Below, in pieces: positions 7,550 through 15,460 of a stretch of DNA of 64,000 nt. This DNA comes from a virus, in IMG/VR virus record IMGVR_UViG_3300046517_001744, positions 1-64,000 of that record; one strand, given 5' to 3'. Under the pieces are notes generated by a model, which worked only from the letters and a program-made list of their open reading frames with translations, was not told the origin of the DNA and did not search any database. Within the stretch, counting starts at the first letter, position 1, and every line of letters begins with the position of its first letter. The translations under genes were made by a program, and so were the position numbers.

Positions 7550-8362
7550 ATGGCGTTCAAGCGCCGACCCCATCATATCGACAGCGTCGCGGCGACCCTG
7601 CGCACAGGCCAGCTGCAACTGCTCTCGCCCCTCAATGAGAAGTCGCCGAAGGGCGAGGCGCAGGGCTATCTCACCGCCATGCTGTACCTGGCCCCGCACA
7701 CCCTGGCTGGCGGCAAGAGCGTCTGCCCGCACTCCACCGAGGACTGCCGCGAGGGCTGCCTGTTCCACGCCGGCCGCGGCCAGACCGCGCGCGTGGCCAA
7801 CGCCAGGATCCGGCGCACGCAGATGTACCTCGAGGTGCGCGAGCGCTTCATGCGCCTGCTGGTCGAAGACCTGAACATCATGCAGCACGCCGCCGACGCG
7901 AACGGCATGACGCTGGCGATCCGGCTCAACGGGACGAGCGATATTGGGTTCGAGCGCGAGGAGCTCGACGGGCTCACCGTCTTCGACCGCTTCCCCAGGG
8001 CCCGGTTCTACGACTACACGAACTGGCCGCACCAGCATCGTCGCGTGCCTGGCAACTGGCACCTGACCTACAGCCTCGCCGACAAGACGGCCGCCGAGGG
8101 TGTGGCGCATCTGCTGGCCGGGCGCAACATCGCCGCCGTCATGCCCGACCACGACCGCGCCGAGGCGCCGGGATGGTTCATGCTGGGCGATACCGTCATC
8201 GACGTGGTCGACGGCGAGGAGCATGACCTGCGCTTCCTCGACCCGAGCCCGGCCCTGGTGATGCTCAAACCCAAGGGGCGCCTGCGCGGCGAGGGCAGCG
8301 CCATGGTGCGCCACAACCTGGTCTGGAACCTGCGCAACGCAGCGAAGGCGACGGCGGCATGA
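7550..8362 (+). CDS. GP88-like (DUF7227-type) phage protein
   Basis: This is a 270-residue protein. The order YLHLAP-like YLAPHTLAGG, VCPHSTEDCREGCLFHAGRG, then RVANARIRRTQMYL matches the mycobacteriophage gene-product-88 family, which has conserved Cys residues and a TxxxRxxRT stretch. A second half with RLNGTSDIGFE and FYDYTNWPHQHRR resembles the same family. The biochemical role is unknown. The ATG at 7550 has GGGAG six bases upstream. It is the first gene after promoter P1. Confidence 0.7.
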   Translation: MAFKRRPHHIDSVAATLRTGQLQLLSPLNEKSPKGEAQGYLTAMLYLAPHTLAGGKSVCPHSTEDCREGCLFHAGRGQTARVANARIRRTQMYLEVRERFMRLLVEDLNIMQHAADANGMTLAIRLNGTSDIGFEREELDGLTVFDRFPRARFYDYTNWPHQHRRVPGNWHLTYSLADKTAAEGVAHLLAGRNIAAVMPDHDRAEAPGWFMLGDTVIDVVDGEEHDLRFLDPSPALVMLKPKGRLRGEGSAMVRHNLVWNLRNAAKATAA

Positions 8363-8682
8363 GCAGGAGGGGCTACCCGGAGACGCCCGGTTTCCAGGGC
8401 GGCCCAACGTCAGAGGCGGCGGCGGACTTCATCGAGCCCGTCGCGCCCAGCCTGCGCGAGCGGATATTGCTTGCTCTGCGCAAGCGCGACCAGACCACTT
8501 ACGAACTCTCCATGACACTCGGCGCGCCCTACGAGAGCATCGGCCCGCGCACGACCGAATTGAAGCTCGCCGGCGCCATCGTCAATACCGGGCGCCGCGG
8601 GCCCTCCCGCAACCCAAGACTGACGGCAATCGTGTGGGCGCTGACACCGGCGCCCGGAACCCAAGGAAGGCTATTTGAATGA
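8359..8682 (+). CDS. Small winged-helix DNA-binding protein
   Basis: This is a 107-residue protein. Residues 30-85 (LRERILLALRKRDQTTYELS ... SIGPRTTELKLAGAIVNTGRRG) read as a helix-turn-helix with a wing. It probably regulates the rightward operon or another promoter. The start overlaps the previous stop (ATGA). Confidence 0.65.
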   Translation: MSRRGYPETPGFQGGPTSEAAADFIEPVAPSLRERILLALRKRDQTTYELSMTLGAPYESIGPRTTELKLAGAIVNTGRRGPSRNPRLTAIVWALTPAPGTQGRLFE

Positions 8683-8891
8683 CCGACACCCCCAAACCCC
8701 GCGCGTGGCGCGGCTTCGCCGCCATGGACCCCGACAAACGCCGCGAGATTGCCCGCAAGGGCGGCCAGAGCGTTCCAGCCGACCGACGCTCGTTCGCCAC
8801 GCAGAAGGGCCTGGCCGCGAGCGCCGGCGCCAAGGGCGGCGCGGCGTCGCGGGGCGGCGGACGGACGAAGGGCGCCCCCGTTGCGACCTGA
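8679..8891 (+). CDS. KGG-motif (stress-type) small protein
   Basis: This is a 70-residue protein. GFAAMDPDKRREIARKGGQS and a second AGAKGG are the KGG repeats of the small hydrophilic stress-protein family. Its N-terminus is linked to the neighbours by an ATGA overlap. The C-terminus is a Gly/Arg-rich tail. The phage role is unknown. Confidence 0.65.
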   Translation: MTDTPKPRAWRGFAAMDPDKRREIARKGGQSVPADRRSFATQKGLAASAGAKGGAASRGGGRTKGAPVAT

Positions 8892-10044
8892 CGGTTGCTA
8901 TCTCGGCCTCCCCTTCGCCGACTACCTGGCCGAAGGCGCGATGGGTTCGACTAAGAAGGGCACACTCTGGCTGCGCGGCGAGGGCTACTACTGGAAGTAC
9001 CTCAGCCCCTTCATCCGCAACGACGACAACCCCGAGGAGCTACTGTTCGGCGAAGCCTGCCACGCCGCGCTCCTCGAGGGCATGCACAGTTATGAGTCCC
9101 GCTACGTCGTCGAGCCGGCCAAGAAGGACTATCCCGACGCGCTCTTCACCATCCCGAAGATCAAGGCGGCGCTGAAGGACGCGGGCGTCTATCCGGCGCG
9201 CTCGAGCACGTTCACCAAGGAGGATTGGGCCGAGGCCGCCGAGCTCTACCTGCCCGACCAGCCGGTGTGGGAGAACGTGCTGGACGAGTTCAGGCGCCGG
9301 ACCGGGGCTGGGCGAGACCTGAAAGCCATCGACGCCGAGGCCGACTTCGCGATCCGCGCCATGCGCGAGCTCGCCATCGGCGAATACTCCACCGACGAGA
9401 TGCGCGAGCTCTTCAGCGTGGGCTCGAAGTTCCCGGTGCTGGCCGAAGTCAGCTACTTCTACACCGACGAGACCGGCATGCGGCACTGCGCCAGGTTCGA
9501 CAAGCTGATCCCGCCAGCCGTCGGCGACCTGAAGACGCTGGGCGGCTGGCGCGGTAAGCCCCTGGCCAGCTACGTCGACCGCCACATCAAGGACTTCGCC
9601 TACGACGTCCAGTGCGCCGACTACCAGATCGCGCGCCAGCACATGATGGCTGCGATCCTCGAGGACGAGAGCATCATCCACGGCGCCACCGACGAAGAGC
9701 GCGACCACCTCATCGCCATGGCCCACTACGACCAGGCCCACCACCCGAGCTTCGCCTGGGTATTTTTTCAGAAGCCGACAGCGGCCGGCATCCCGCCGGT
9801 GCTGTTCCCGGTGATCGAGCCGTGGAAGGGCCCCTACCACCTGGCCGGGTTCAGGAAGCGCGCGGCGGCGCTCGCCACCTACCGCGACTGCATGGAGCGC
9901 TTCGGTCCCGACAGGCCCTGGGGCCGCGCCGAGCCGGTGCACACGACGGTGGAGCACAAGACCGCGCCGCAGGTGCACATGAACGAGTTCGGCTGGGGAC
10001 CGGAGGACGAGGCGCCGGGCGAGCGCGATCACTTCGGGGATTGA
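8881..10044 (+). CDS. RecE-like PD-(D/E)XK exonuclease
   Basis: This is a 387-residue protein. I place the start at TTG 8881 because residues 4-20 (GCYLGLPFADYLAEGAMGS) match the conserved N-terminus of RecE-type phage nucleases, which an ATG at 8941 would remove. LLFGEACHAALLEG supplies the His region. RFDKLIP followed by VGDLKTLGG supplies the Asp and the D-x-K catalytic core. The enzyme resects double-strand ends for the annealing protein encoded two genes downstream. It overlaps the KGG gene by 11 bases. Confidence 0.75.
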   Translation: MRPDGCYLGLPFADYLAEGAMGSTKKGTLWLRGEGYYWKYLSPFIRNDDNPEELLFGEACHAALLEGMHSYESRYVVEPAKKDYPDALFTIPKIKAALKDAGVYPARSSTFTKEDWAEAAELYLPDQPVWENVLDEFRRRTGAGRDLKAIDAEADFAIRAMRELAIGEYSTDEMRELFSVGSKFPVLAEVSYFYTDETGMRHCARFDKLIPPAVGDLKTLGGWRGKPLASYVDRHIKDFAYDVQCADYQIARQHMMAAILEDESIIHGATDEERDHLIAMAHYDQAHHPSFAWVFFQKPTAAGIPPVLFPVIEPWKGPYHLAGFRKRAAALATYRDCMERFGPDRPWGRAEPVHTTVEHKTAPQVHMNEFGWGPEDEAPGERDHFGD

Positions 10045-10082
10045 ACAGCCACGCTACGGCGCGCATAGTCGCCCAACACCAC
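10041..10082 (+). promoter_or_regulatory. Promoter P2 with ACACCAC leader
   Basis: TTGAAC (10041-10046), 17 bases, CATAGT (10064-10069), 6 bases, ACACCAC (10076-10082), then GCGAGAGAC and the ATG at 10098. Spacing is identical to P1, P3 and P4. It starts inside the stop codon of the nuclease gene and would boost the coiled-coil and RecT-like genes. Confidence 0.55.
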
Positions 10083-10097
10083 GCGAGAGACGATCCG

Positions 10098-11039
10098 ATG
10101 TCAGAAGCCACCAACCCCCGCGCCACGATGGGCGCCAATGTGCCGCCACTCGATCGCGCCGACCAGCTGCACCCGCGCCTCGAGCGCGAGTACGCCGATC
10201 TCCTGGCCGAAGTCGCCCAGGTCGAGGCCGACAGCTTCGCGCTGCCCGAGGCCCCCGAAAGCGACGAGGACACCACCAAGCTCAGCGACCACGTCATCAA
10301 GGCCAAGGGCGTCCTGAAGCGCCTTGAGGAGGCCAGGACCGACGTCGGGCGCCCCTACCTCGAGGGCCAGCGTGTCATCAACGCGTGGTTCGGCGAGGCT
10401 GGCGAACTGCTGGCCGACAAGGACACGGGCGTCGTCGCGCGCCTTACCACGCGCGTCGGCATCTACAACAAGGCGAAGGCTGTCAGGCTTGAGGCCGAGC
10501 GTCTCGCCGCCGCTCGCGAGGCCGAGCGCCGGGCCCAGGAGGCGCGCGCGGAGGAACAGCGCAAGCAGGACGAGTCCGACCGGCTGGCGCGAGAGGCCGG
10601 CGAAGCTGCCGAGCGGATCCGCAAAGCCAAGAGCCAGGAGGAGATGGAGGCCGCCGAGGCTGACATGCGCCAGCTGGACGCCCAGGCCGGGATCGCGCGC
10701 GACGCCGCCGGCTATGCAGGGAAGGCCGCGGCGAAAGCCGAGCGGCAGGCCGAGCAGAACGAGCGCGCGGCATCCGGCGCGACAGGCAACCTCTCTCGCG
10801 TGAGCGCCGGCGGCTCGACGTCCAGCGTGACGAAGTTCTGGACGCACACCATCCTCGACGCCGACGCGCTGATGGCCAGCCTGGGCCCGCTGGGCCCCTT
10901 CCTGGGCAACGGCGTCATCATGGAAGCCCTGGCGCGCGCGGTGCGCGAAGCCGCTGCCGCCGGCCGCGCCGACAAGCTGGTGCTGCCCGGCTGCCGCGTG
11001 TTCCAAGATTCCAAAACCAACATCAGCGCCAGGCGCTAG
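10098..11039 (+). CDS. Coiled-coil protein of the recombination operon
   Basis: This is a 313-residue protein. Residues 20-110 are helical, residues 125-225 form a long Ala/Glu/Arg coiled coil, and a folded C-terminus (KFWTHTILDADALMASLGP ... PGCRVFQDSKT) follows. It lies between the exonuclease and the annealing protein, so it may be a recombination accessory factor. The exact family is not recognised. Confidence 0.6.
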   Translation: MSEATNPRATMGANVPPLDRADQLHPRLEREYADLLAEVAQVEADSFALPEAPESDEDTTKLSDHVIKAKGVLKRLEEARTDVGRPYLEGQRVINAWFGEAGELLADKDTGVVARLTTRVGIYNKAKAVRLEAERLAAAREAERRAQEARAEEQRKQDESDRLAREAGEAAERIRKAKSQEEMEAAEADMRQLDAQAGIARDAAGYAGKAAAKAERQAEQNERAASGATGNLSRVSAGGSTSSVTKFWTHTILDADALMASLGPLGPFLGNGVIMEALARAVREAAAAGRADKLVLPGCRVFQDSKTNISARR

Positions 11040-11048
11040 GAGAAGACC

Positions 11049-12620
11049 ATGAGTGAAGACCACCCCGAAACCACCGCCGTCGCCGTGCGGCCGCAGCGCG
11101 TGCCCGTCGCCGACCTCGTCCCTGTCTTCGACACCGCGCGGTTCGAGCACTACGGGCGCATCGCGTCTGTGATGGCGCAGTCGAACCTCGTGCCGGAAAC
11201 GCTCAAGGGTGGCGACCGCGACACCGCTATCGCCAACTGCATCCAGGTCGTCGAGCTTGCGGACCGCCTGGGCTTCTCGCCCTTCGCCGTCGCGCAGTGC
11301 GCCAGCGTCGTCTACGGCAAGCTTATGCTCGAGGGGAAGTTCGTCGACGCCGCCCTGCAGGCTAAGACCGGCATCGAGTTGCGCACCTATTACACCGGCG
11401 AGCGCGGCAAGCCGGAGCGGCGCATCTACATCACCGACGCCGAGCTCACCGAGGAGCAATACGACGCTCTCGAGCCCGGGAAGTATCCGTTCGGCGTGAA
11501 GATGATCGACGGCTCCGTGCGCGAGTGGCAGACCTTCAAGAAGGGCACGCAAAATCCGACGGCGGCCTGGGAAGGCAACGCTGACAGCCAACTCGGCTAT
11601 CGCGGCAAGCGCGAGTGGGTGCGCGCCTACAAGCCAGGCGTCATCCTCGGCGTGCTCACCGACGACGAGGTGCAGGACTTCGGCGAGCGGCGCCTCGAGG
11701 CCAGCGCGCCGCTGCTGTCGGCTGACGGCTTCGAGGCTGCAAAGCCCCAGAAACGCGCCAGGAAGGCCGCTGGCGTCGCCGCCGCCAATCCGACGGCCGA
11801 ACCAGAAGAGGGGCTCCACGCCTCAGCGGAGGCCCAGGATGAGGCCGAAGACGCGGAGTTCGAGGACGGCGGCCTCGACGAGCGCCCTACTACTGCGGAG
11901 GGCGCTACCGCGACGGATGGCGCCCAGGGTGCGGAGCGGCAACCGGACACGTCGGGCTCTGCGGCCGCTGCGTCCGAGCCTACGCGGGCGCCGCCCGATA
12001 CGATCTATACGCTCAGCGGCGATGAGCCGGGCGATGACGGCAAGATCCCGACCTACAAGGACGGCGTCGCCTTCAGCCGCGTGAAGCCCGACGCCAAGGT
12101 GCGCCCGGCGCCCTTCGATCAGCACGCGCCGGCCAAGGAGCCGGTCGAGGACGAGCGCGCCAATGGTTATCGTGACGCAGCGGCGTCCGGTGGCCCGGGG
12201 CCGCACCCGGAAGCCGAGTTCGAGGACGAAGCCCCCGCCCCCGAGCAGGACGCCGTGGCGGCTGCGCTGACGAAGATCACCGAGGCGCCGCACTACCTGG
12301 GCGCCAAGCAGCAGATGAAGGCCCTGACCACCACCGACGACTGGAAGACGCTGCCGCCCGAGCGCCAGCGCGGCGTGCGCCTGGCGCTGTGGAAGCGCTA
12401 TCGCGAGCTCTGCGAGAGCGGCGCCGAGACGATCCAGCCGTTCGAGGACTTCCTGCTCATGCGCGCGTTCCTCGAGAGCGGAGCGAAGACGCCGCTCGAG
12501 GTCGATACCGAGTGGGGCCGCTTCATCCGCCACGACGCCTACAAGGGCGTGAGCGAGGGCGACCGCGGGGCGATGACCAAGCTGATGAACGCGCGGAAAG
12601 CGGAGTTGAAGGAGGTCTAA
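11049..12620 (+). CDS. RecT-like single-strand annealing protein with long C-terminal extension
   Basis: This is a 523-residue protein. Residues 35-220 are RecT-like: MAQSNLVPETLKGG, GFSPFAVAQCASVVYGKLML and REWVRAYKPGVILGVLTDDE. A RecT protein of about 270 residues would end there. This one continues through an acidic low-complexity linker into an LSGDEP module (around residue 320) also present in the protein at 6061, and a C-terminal helical domain (about 400-523). Together with the RecE-like nuclease it forms the recombination module. Confidence 0.75.
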   Translation: MSEDHPETTAVAVRPQRVPVADLVPVFDTARFEHYGRIASVMAQSNLVPETLKGGDRDTAIANCIQVVELADRLGFSPFAVAQCASVVYGKLMLEGKFVDAALQAKTGIELRTYYTGERGKPERRIYITDAELTEEQYDALEPGKYPFGVKMIDGSVREWQTFKKGTQNPTAAWEGNADSQLGYRGKREWVRAYKPGVILGVLTDDEVQDFGERRLEASAPLLSADGFEAAKPQKRARKAAGVAAANPTAEPEEGLHASAEAQDEAEDAEFEDGGLDERPTTAEGATATDGAQGAERQPDTSGSAAAASEPTRAPPDTIYTLSGDEPGDDGKIPTYKDGVAFSRVKPDAKVRPAPFDQHAPAKEPVEDERANGYRDAAASGGPGPHPEAEFEDEAPAPEQDAVAAALTKITEAPHYLGAKQQMKALTTTDDWKTLPPERQRGVRLALWKRYRELCESGAETIQPFEDFLLMRAFLESGAKTPLEVDTEWGRFIRHDAYKGVSEGDRGAMTKLMNARKAELKEV

Positions 12621-12621
12621 G

Positions 12622-13017
12622 ATGGGCGAGATAGCCGAAATGATGCTCGACGGGACGATGGACCCCGAAACCGGCGAATGGAACTTCGGCGGTGATGATG
12701 GTCCCGGCTGGCCGATGACGGGCGCCGAGGCGGCCGCCTACGTCCGGGCAACCGGGCGCCGCCCCAAGCAGCGGTTCCGCCGCGACCCCGACGCGCCCCG
12801 CGACAAGCCCGTCTTCCGTCTGACGAAGGCGTGGCGGACGGCGCTCGAGGTGTTCGGCTCGGTGGCGAACTACGACCGCTACCACTGGCAGATCCGCAAG
12901 GACGGCAAGGTCGTCGCGGACTGGTGGCCGCACAAGGACAAGTGGCGGATCGGCGCCGTCGTGGGGCGGGGCGGCGAGGCCGAGTTCCGCGACGCGCTGG
13001 CGAAGGCGGCTTCGTGA
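12622..13017 (+). CDS. Small uncharacterised phage protein
   Basis: This is a 131-residue protein beginning MGEIAEMMLDGTMDPETGEW. That N-terminal pattern is frequent in small phage proteins that often continue with a zinc ribbon, but no cysteines are present here. The rest is basic and Trp-rich (WPHKDKW). It starts two bases after the RecT-like gene. Confidence 0.55.
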   Translation: MGEIAEMMLDGTMDPETGEWNFGGDDGPGWPMTGAEAAAYVRATGRRPKQRFRRDPDAPRDKPVFRLTKAWRTALEVFGSVANYDRYHWQIRKDGKVVADWWPHKDKWRIGAVVGRGGEAEFRDALAKAAS

Positions 13018-13229
13018 TGCAGACGATCATGATGGACGACTACGCCTTCCTGGGGCTGCCGGTGCGCCAGCACCTGACCGGCTCGCCCATCCAGGGCCAG
13101 GACTATCGCGACGGCGACAACATGAACGCCGTCTATCGGTGGGGCTTCCTGCAGGATCCTGACGGCGTGACGGGCTTTGCCGGGCGCGCTGGCTGGATCG
13201 AGATGCGCCGCGTGAGGCCAGCGCCGTGA
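13017..13229 (+). CDS. Small hypothetical protein
   Basis: A 70-residue protein whose ATG shares one base with the previous stop (TGATG). It contains DYAFLGLPVRQHL and no recognised domain. The frame is supported mainly by coupling with both neighbours. Confidence 0.5.
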   Translation: MQTIMMDDYAFLGLPVRQHLTGSPIQGQDYRDGDNMNAVYRWGFLQDPDGVTGFAGRAGWIEMRRVRPAP

Positions 13230-13468
13230 CCGGGGCGCAACTGCGCAGCGCGGGCTTCACCACCGAGTACCACGTCAAGCGTGCGAATGGCGGGTACGCC
13301 ACGAGCTACGTCAGCTGCGCGGATCCCCGCGTGCGGATGCGCGCCGAGCGTGCCTGGGCCTGCGCACCCCGACTCACCACCATGTTCGTTGGTGAGCGGT
13401 CGTTTGCGGGCGACCAATGGAACGAAGTCGCCGCCGCACTGGCGGCATTGGAGACGACCGATGGCTGA
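13226..13468 (+). CDS. Small hypothetical protein
   Basis: An 80-residue protein from GTG 13226, overlapping the previous stop (GTGA). It has two Cys and several Arg. No family is recognised. Confidence 0.45.
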   Translation: MTGAQLRSAGFTTEYHVKRANGGYATSYVSCADPRVRMRAERAWACAPRLTTMFVGERSFAGDQWNEVAAALAALETTDG

Positions 13469-13658
13469 GATCGCCACTTTCACCACCGCCGAGCTCGCGG
13501 AATGCGCCGAGCGCGAGGTGCGCATGCGCGAGAGCGCCTACGAGCGCTTCATCGCCGCGGGCAAGATGACGCGCACGAAGGCCGACAAGGAGTTGCGCAT
13601 GATGCGGGCGATCGCGTCGCGGCTGCGCACCGAGGCGAACGGGGAGCGACTGCTGTGA
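13461..13658 (+). CDS. Small helical hypothetical protein
   Basis: A 65-residue highly charged helical protein. It overlaps the previous gene by 8 bases and the next by 4. ECAEREVRMRESAYERFIAAG suggests one long amphipathic helix with a turn near KMTRTKAD. No family is recognised. Confidence 0.5.
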   Translation: MAEIATFTTAELAECAEREVRMRESAYERFIAAGKMTRTKADKELRMMRAIASRLRTEANGERLL

Positions 13659-14284
13659 GCGAACCCACTCGCTATCCGCTGGCGTGGCCGCCGGGCCGTC
13701 CGCGGCGGCGCCAGCACGAGCGCAAGGCTGGCAACTTCTCGACGTCTCGCCAGGACGGCGGCAACAGTTGGCGCACGAAGCGCGACATCACCATCACCCA
13801 GGCGATGGATCGCCTCACCACCGAAGTCGAGCGCCTGGGTGGCCGCTATCCGCTCCTGAGCGCCGACCTCGAGCTCCGGCTCGACGGCGCACCGCGCGGC
13901 GGCCAGGCGCAGCCAGCCGACCCAGGCGTCTGCCTCTACTTCTCGCTGGGCGGCAAGCCGATGGCGATGGCCTGCGACGCCTACACGAGGGTCGAGCAGA
14001 ACATCGCGGCTCTCGCCGCGCATATCGAGGCGACGCGGGCGATCGCGCGCCACGGCGTCGCCACCGCCGCCGAGACGCTGCAGGCGTTCGAGGCGCTCCC
14101 GGCGCCCTTCGATGCGGTGCGGGACTGGCGCAAGATCCTGGGCGACTGCGACACCATCACCGGGGTGCGCGACGCTTGGCGCGCTAAGGCGCAGGAGGCG
14201 CACCCTGACAGGGGCGGCCACCACGCCGCGATGGCCGAGCTCAACGCCGCGCGCGACGCCGCGCTCAAGGAGTTATCAGCATGA
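13655..14284 (+). CDS. J-domain-like protein
   Basis: This is a 209-residue protein from GTG 13655 (GTGA overlap, GGAG upstream). The C-terminal 50 residues read W-R-K-I-L then AWRAKAQEAHPDRGGHHAAM and helical AELNAARDAALKEL. This carries the HPD tripeptide and flanking helices of J-domains, which stimulate DnaK ATPase. The N-terminal 130 residues are basic and unlike DnaJ. Phage J-proteins may recruit host Hsp70 for replication or assembly. The acyl carrier protein gene overlaps its end. Confidence 0.65.
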   Translation: MSEPTRYPLAWPPGRPRRRQHERKAGNFSTSRQDGGNSWRTKRDITITQAMDRLTTEVERLGGRYPLLSADLELRLDGAPRGGQAQPADPGVCLYFSLGGKPMAMACDAYTRVEQNIAALAAHIEATRAIARHGVATAAETLQAFEALPAPFDAVRDWRKILGDCDTITGVRDAWRAKAQEAHPDRGGHHAAMAELNAARDAALKELSA

Positions 14285-14547
14285 ACGACAAGATCGACCT
14301 GAAGCCCACCATCGAGGACCGCGTGCGCCGCATCGTCATCGAACACCTCGACATCGAGCCGGAGAACGTGACGCTCGAGGCGAGGTTCGTCGAAGACCTG
14401 GGGGCCGACAGTCTCGACAGGATCGAGCTCGTCATGACCGTCGAGGCGGAGTTCGACATCGAGATCGCCGACGACCAGGCCGACGCCGTGAACACCGTCG
14501 GCGACGCGGCGCGCCTGGTCAGCGACATAACCGGCGCAGCACAGTAG
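14281..14547 (+). CDS. acpP-like: Phage-encoded acyl carrier protein
   Basis: This is an 88-residue protein of the usual ACP length. FVEDLGADSLDRIELVM contains the DSL motif whose serine (near residue 44) receives 4'-phosphopantetheine in ACPs. VEAEFDIEIADDQADAVNTVGDA is the typical helix III/IV region. It overlaps the J-domain gene (ATGA) and ends the rightward operon just before a strong terminator. ACP normally carries acyl chains in lipid synthesis. A phage role in altering host lipids, or as a protein-binding partner, is inference. Confidence 0.85.
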   Translation: MNDKIDLKPTIEDRVRRIVIEHLDIEPENVTLEARFVEDLGADSLDRIELVMTVEAEFDIEIADDQADAVNTVGDAARLVSDITGAAQ

Positions 14548-14578
14548 CGGCTTCCCTACCCCCCGCTGCGCCCAACCT

Positions 14579-14609
14579 GGACCCCGGAGCGATCCGGGGT
14601 CCTTTTCTT
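14579..14609. terminator. Strong intrinsic terminator of the rightward operon
   Basis: A perfect 10-bp stem (GGACCCCGGA/TCCGGGGTCC) closed by a GCGA tetraloop and followed by TTTTCTT. It ends the operon 7550-14547. The convergent late block ends at 14608 on the other side. Confidence 0.85.
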
Positions 14610-14844
14610 AGGGGTGCGCCGAGGCGCAGGCGCGGTTGGCGGCGCGCAGCTGGCCATAGTCGGCGATCGCGCCCACCAGGGGATCATCGGGGGCCAGGCG
14701 CAGGAGCGCGCGGCTCATGGCCGCTTCCTGGGCGGCGGTGTAGGTCTTCATCGGCAGGCACTGCTGGCGCACCGCCGGCATCGTCGCGCAGGCCGTCGCC
14801 ATCATCGCCACGCCGAAGAAGAAGATTGTGAGCCAGCGGATCAT
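14608..14844 (-). CDS. Small lipoprotein, candidate outer-membrane spanin (Rz1-like)
   Basis: This is a 78-residue protein. A hydrophobic N-terminus (LTIFFFGVAMMATAC) ends in a lipobox-like ATAC, so Cys18 could be lipidated. A polar helical tail with two more Cys follows. The ATG at 14844 has GGGAGG six bases upstream and overlaps the previous stop. It lies at the end of the lysis cassette, as expected for an o-spanin that fuses envelope membranes at lysis. Assignment is by layout and lipobox. Confidence 0.55.
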   Translation of the reverse strand: MIRWLTIFFFGVAMMATACATMPAVRQQCLPMKTYTAAQEAAMSRALLRLAPDDPLVGAIADYGQLRAANRACASAHP

Positions 14845-15071
14845 CAGAAACCTCCCTTGGCGAGCTCGTCGGCGACGGCGCCCTGCGTCGTGGGCGCGTC
14901 GACCACCGCTTGGGCCACGGCGGTCTGCACGACAGCGGCGGTCTGCGTCACCTTGGCGGCCTCGAGCTTGGCGCCAGTGCTCTGCGCCTGGGCCCGCTGC
15001 ACCCATGCCGCCAGCATCGAGAAGAGGCCCGCGAAGACGGTGGCCGCTATCGCGAGGAGGTTGGCGTTCAT
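14844..15071 (-). CDS. Small single-membrane-span protein, candidate inner-membrane spanin or holin
   Basis: This is a 75-residue protein. Residues 4-24 (LLAIAATVFAGLFSMLAAWV) form one membrane span, followed by an Ala/Gln-rich helix. Start and stop overlap both neighbours (TGATG). A short N-in protein followed by a small lipoprotein fits an i-spanin/o-spanin pair, although it is shorter than typical Rz. Confidence 0.5.
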   Translation of the reverse strand: MNANLLAIAATVFAGLFSMLAAWVQRAQAQSTGAKLEAAKVTQTAAVVQTAVAQAVVDAPTTQGAVADELAKGGF

Positions 15072-15451
15072 CAGGCGGCGATCGGCGCCAGCGACACCGT
15101 CCCGGGAGGCGCCGGCATCTTCGCGGCGATCACCTCGGCCAGGTGGTCGGGCGTCACGCCCAAGTGCTTCAGCGCGTCCGGCACCTTGGGCAGCACATAG
15201 TTGACCACCTCCGCGACGTGCTGATCGGCGTTGATGGTGACGGGGCCGAGGCGCTTCACGGCCAGCGCGATCCCGTTGTCGATCGCGTCCGACACGACCT
15301 GGCGCTGGCCCTGGGATAGCTGGAAGTGGAAGTAGGCCGCCACGCGACCCAGCACCCACGCGGCGACGCCGGAAAGCCCAGTCGCGACCAGCGGGACGAG
15401 GACGTTGTTGATGATCGGCGAGAGGTCGATCGCGGCTTGGGTGGGCGTCAT
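15071..15451 (-). CDS. Holin-like protein (LLH family candidate)
   Basis: This is a 126-residue protein. One N-terminal span (residues 13-38, IINNVLVPLVATGLSGVAAWVLG) is followed by an amphipathic helical domain, the layout of phage holins of superfamily 6 (LLH). It lies between endolysin and spanin-like genes. It would permeabilise the inner membrane for the endolysin. Confidence 0.55.
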   Translation of the reverse strand: MTPTQAAIDLSPIINNVLVPLVATGLSGVAAWVLGRVAAYFHFQLSQGQRQVVSDAIDNGIALAVKRLGPVTINADQHVAEVVNYVLPKVPDALKHLGVTPDHLAEVIAAKMPAPPGTVSLAPIAA

Positions 15452-15460
15452 GGGGTTCTC

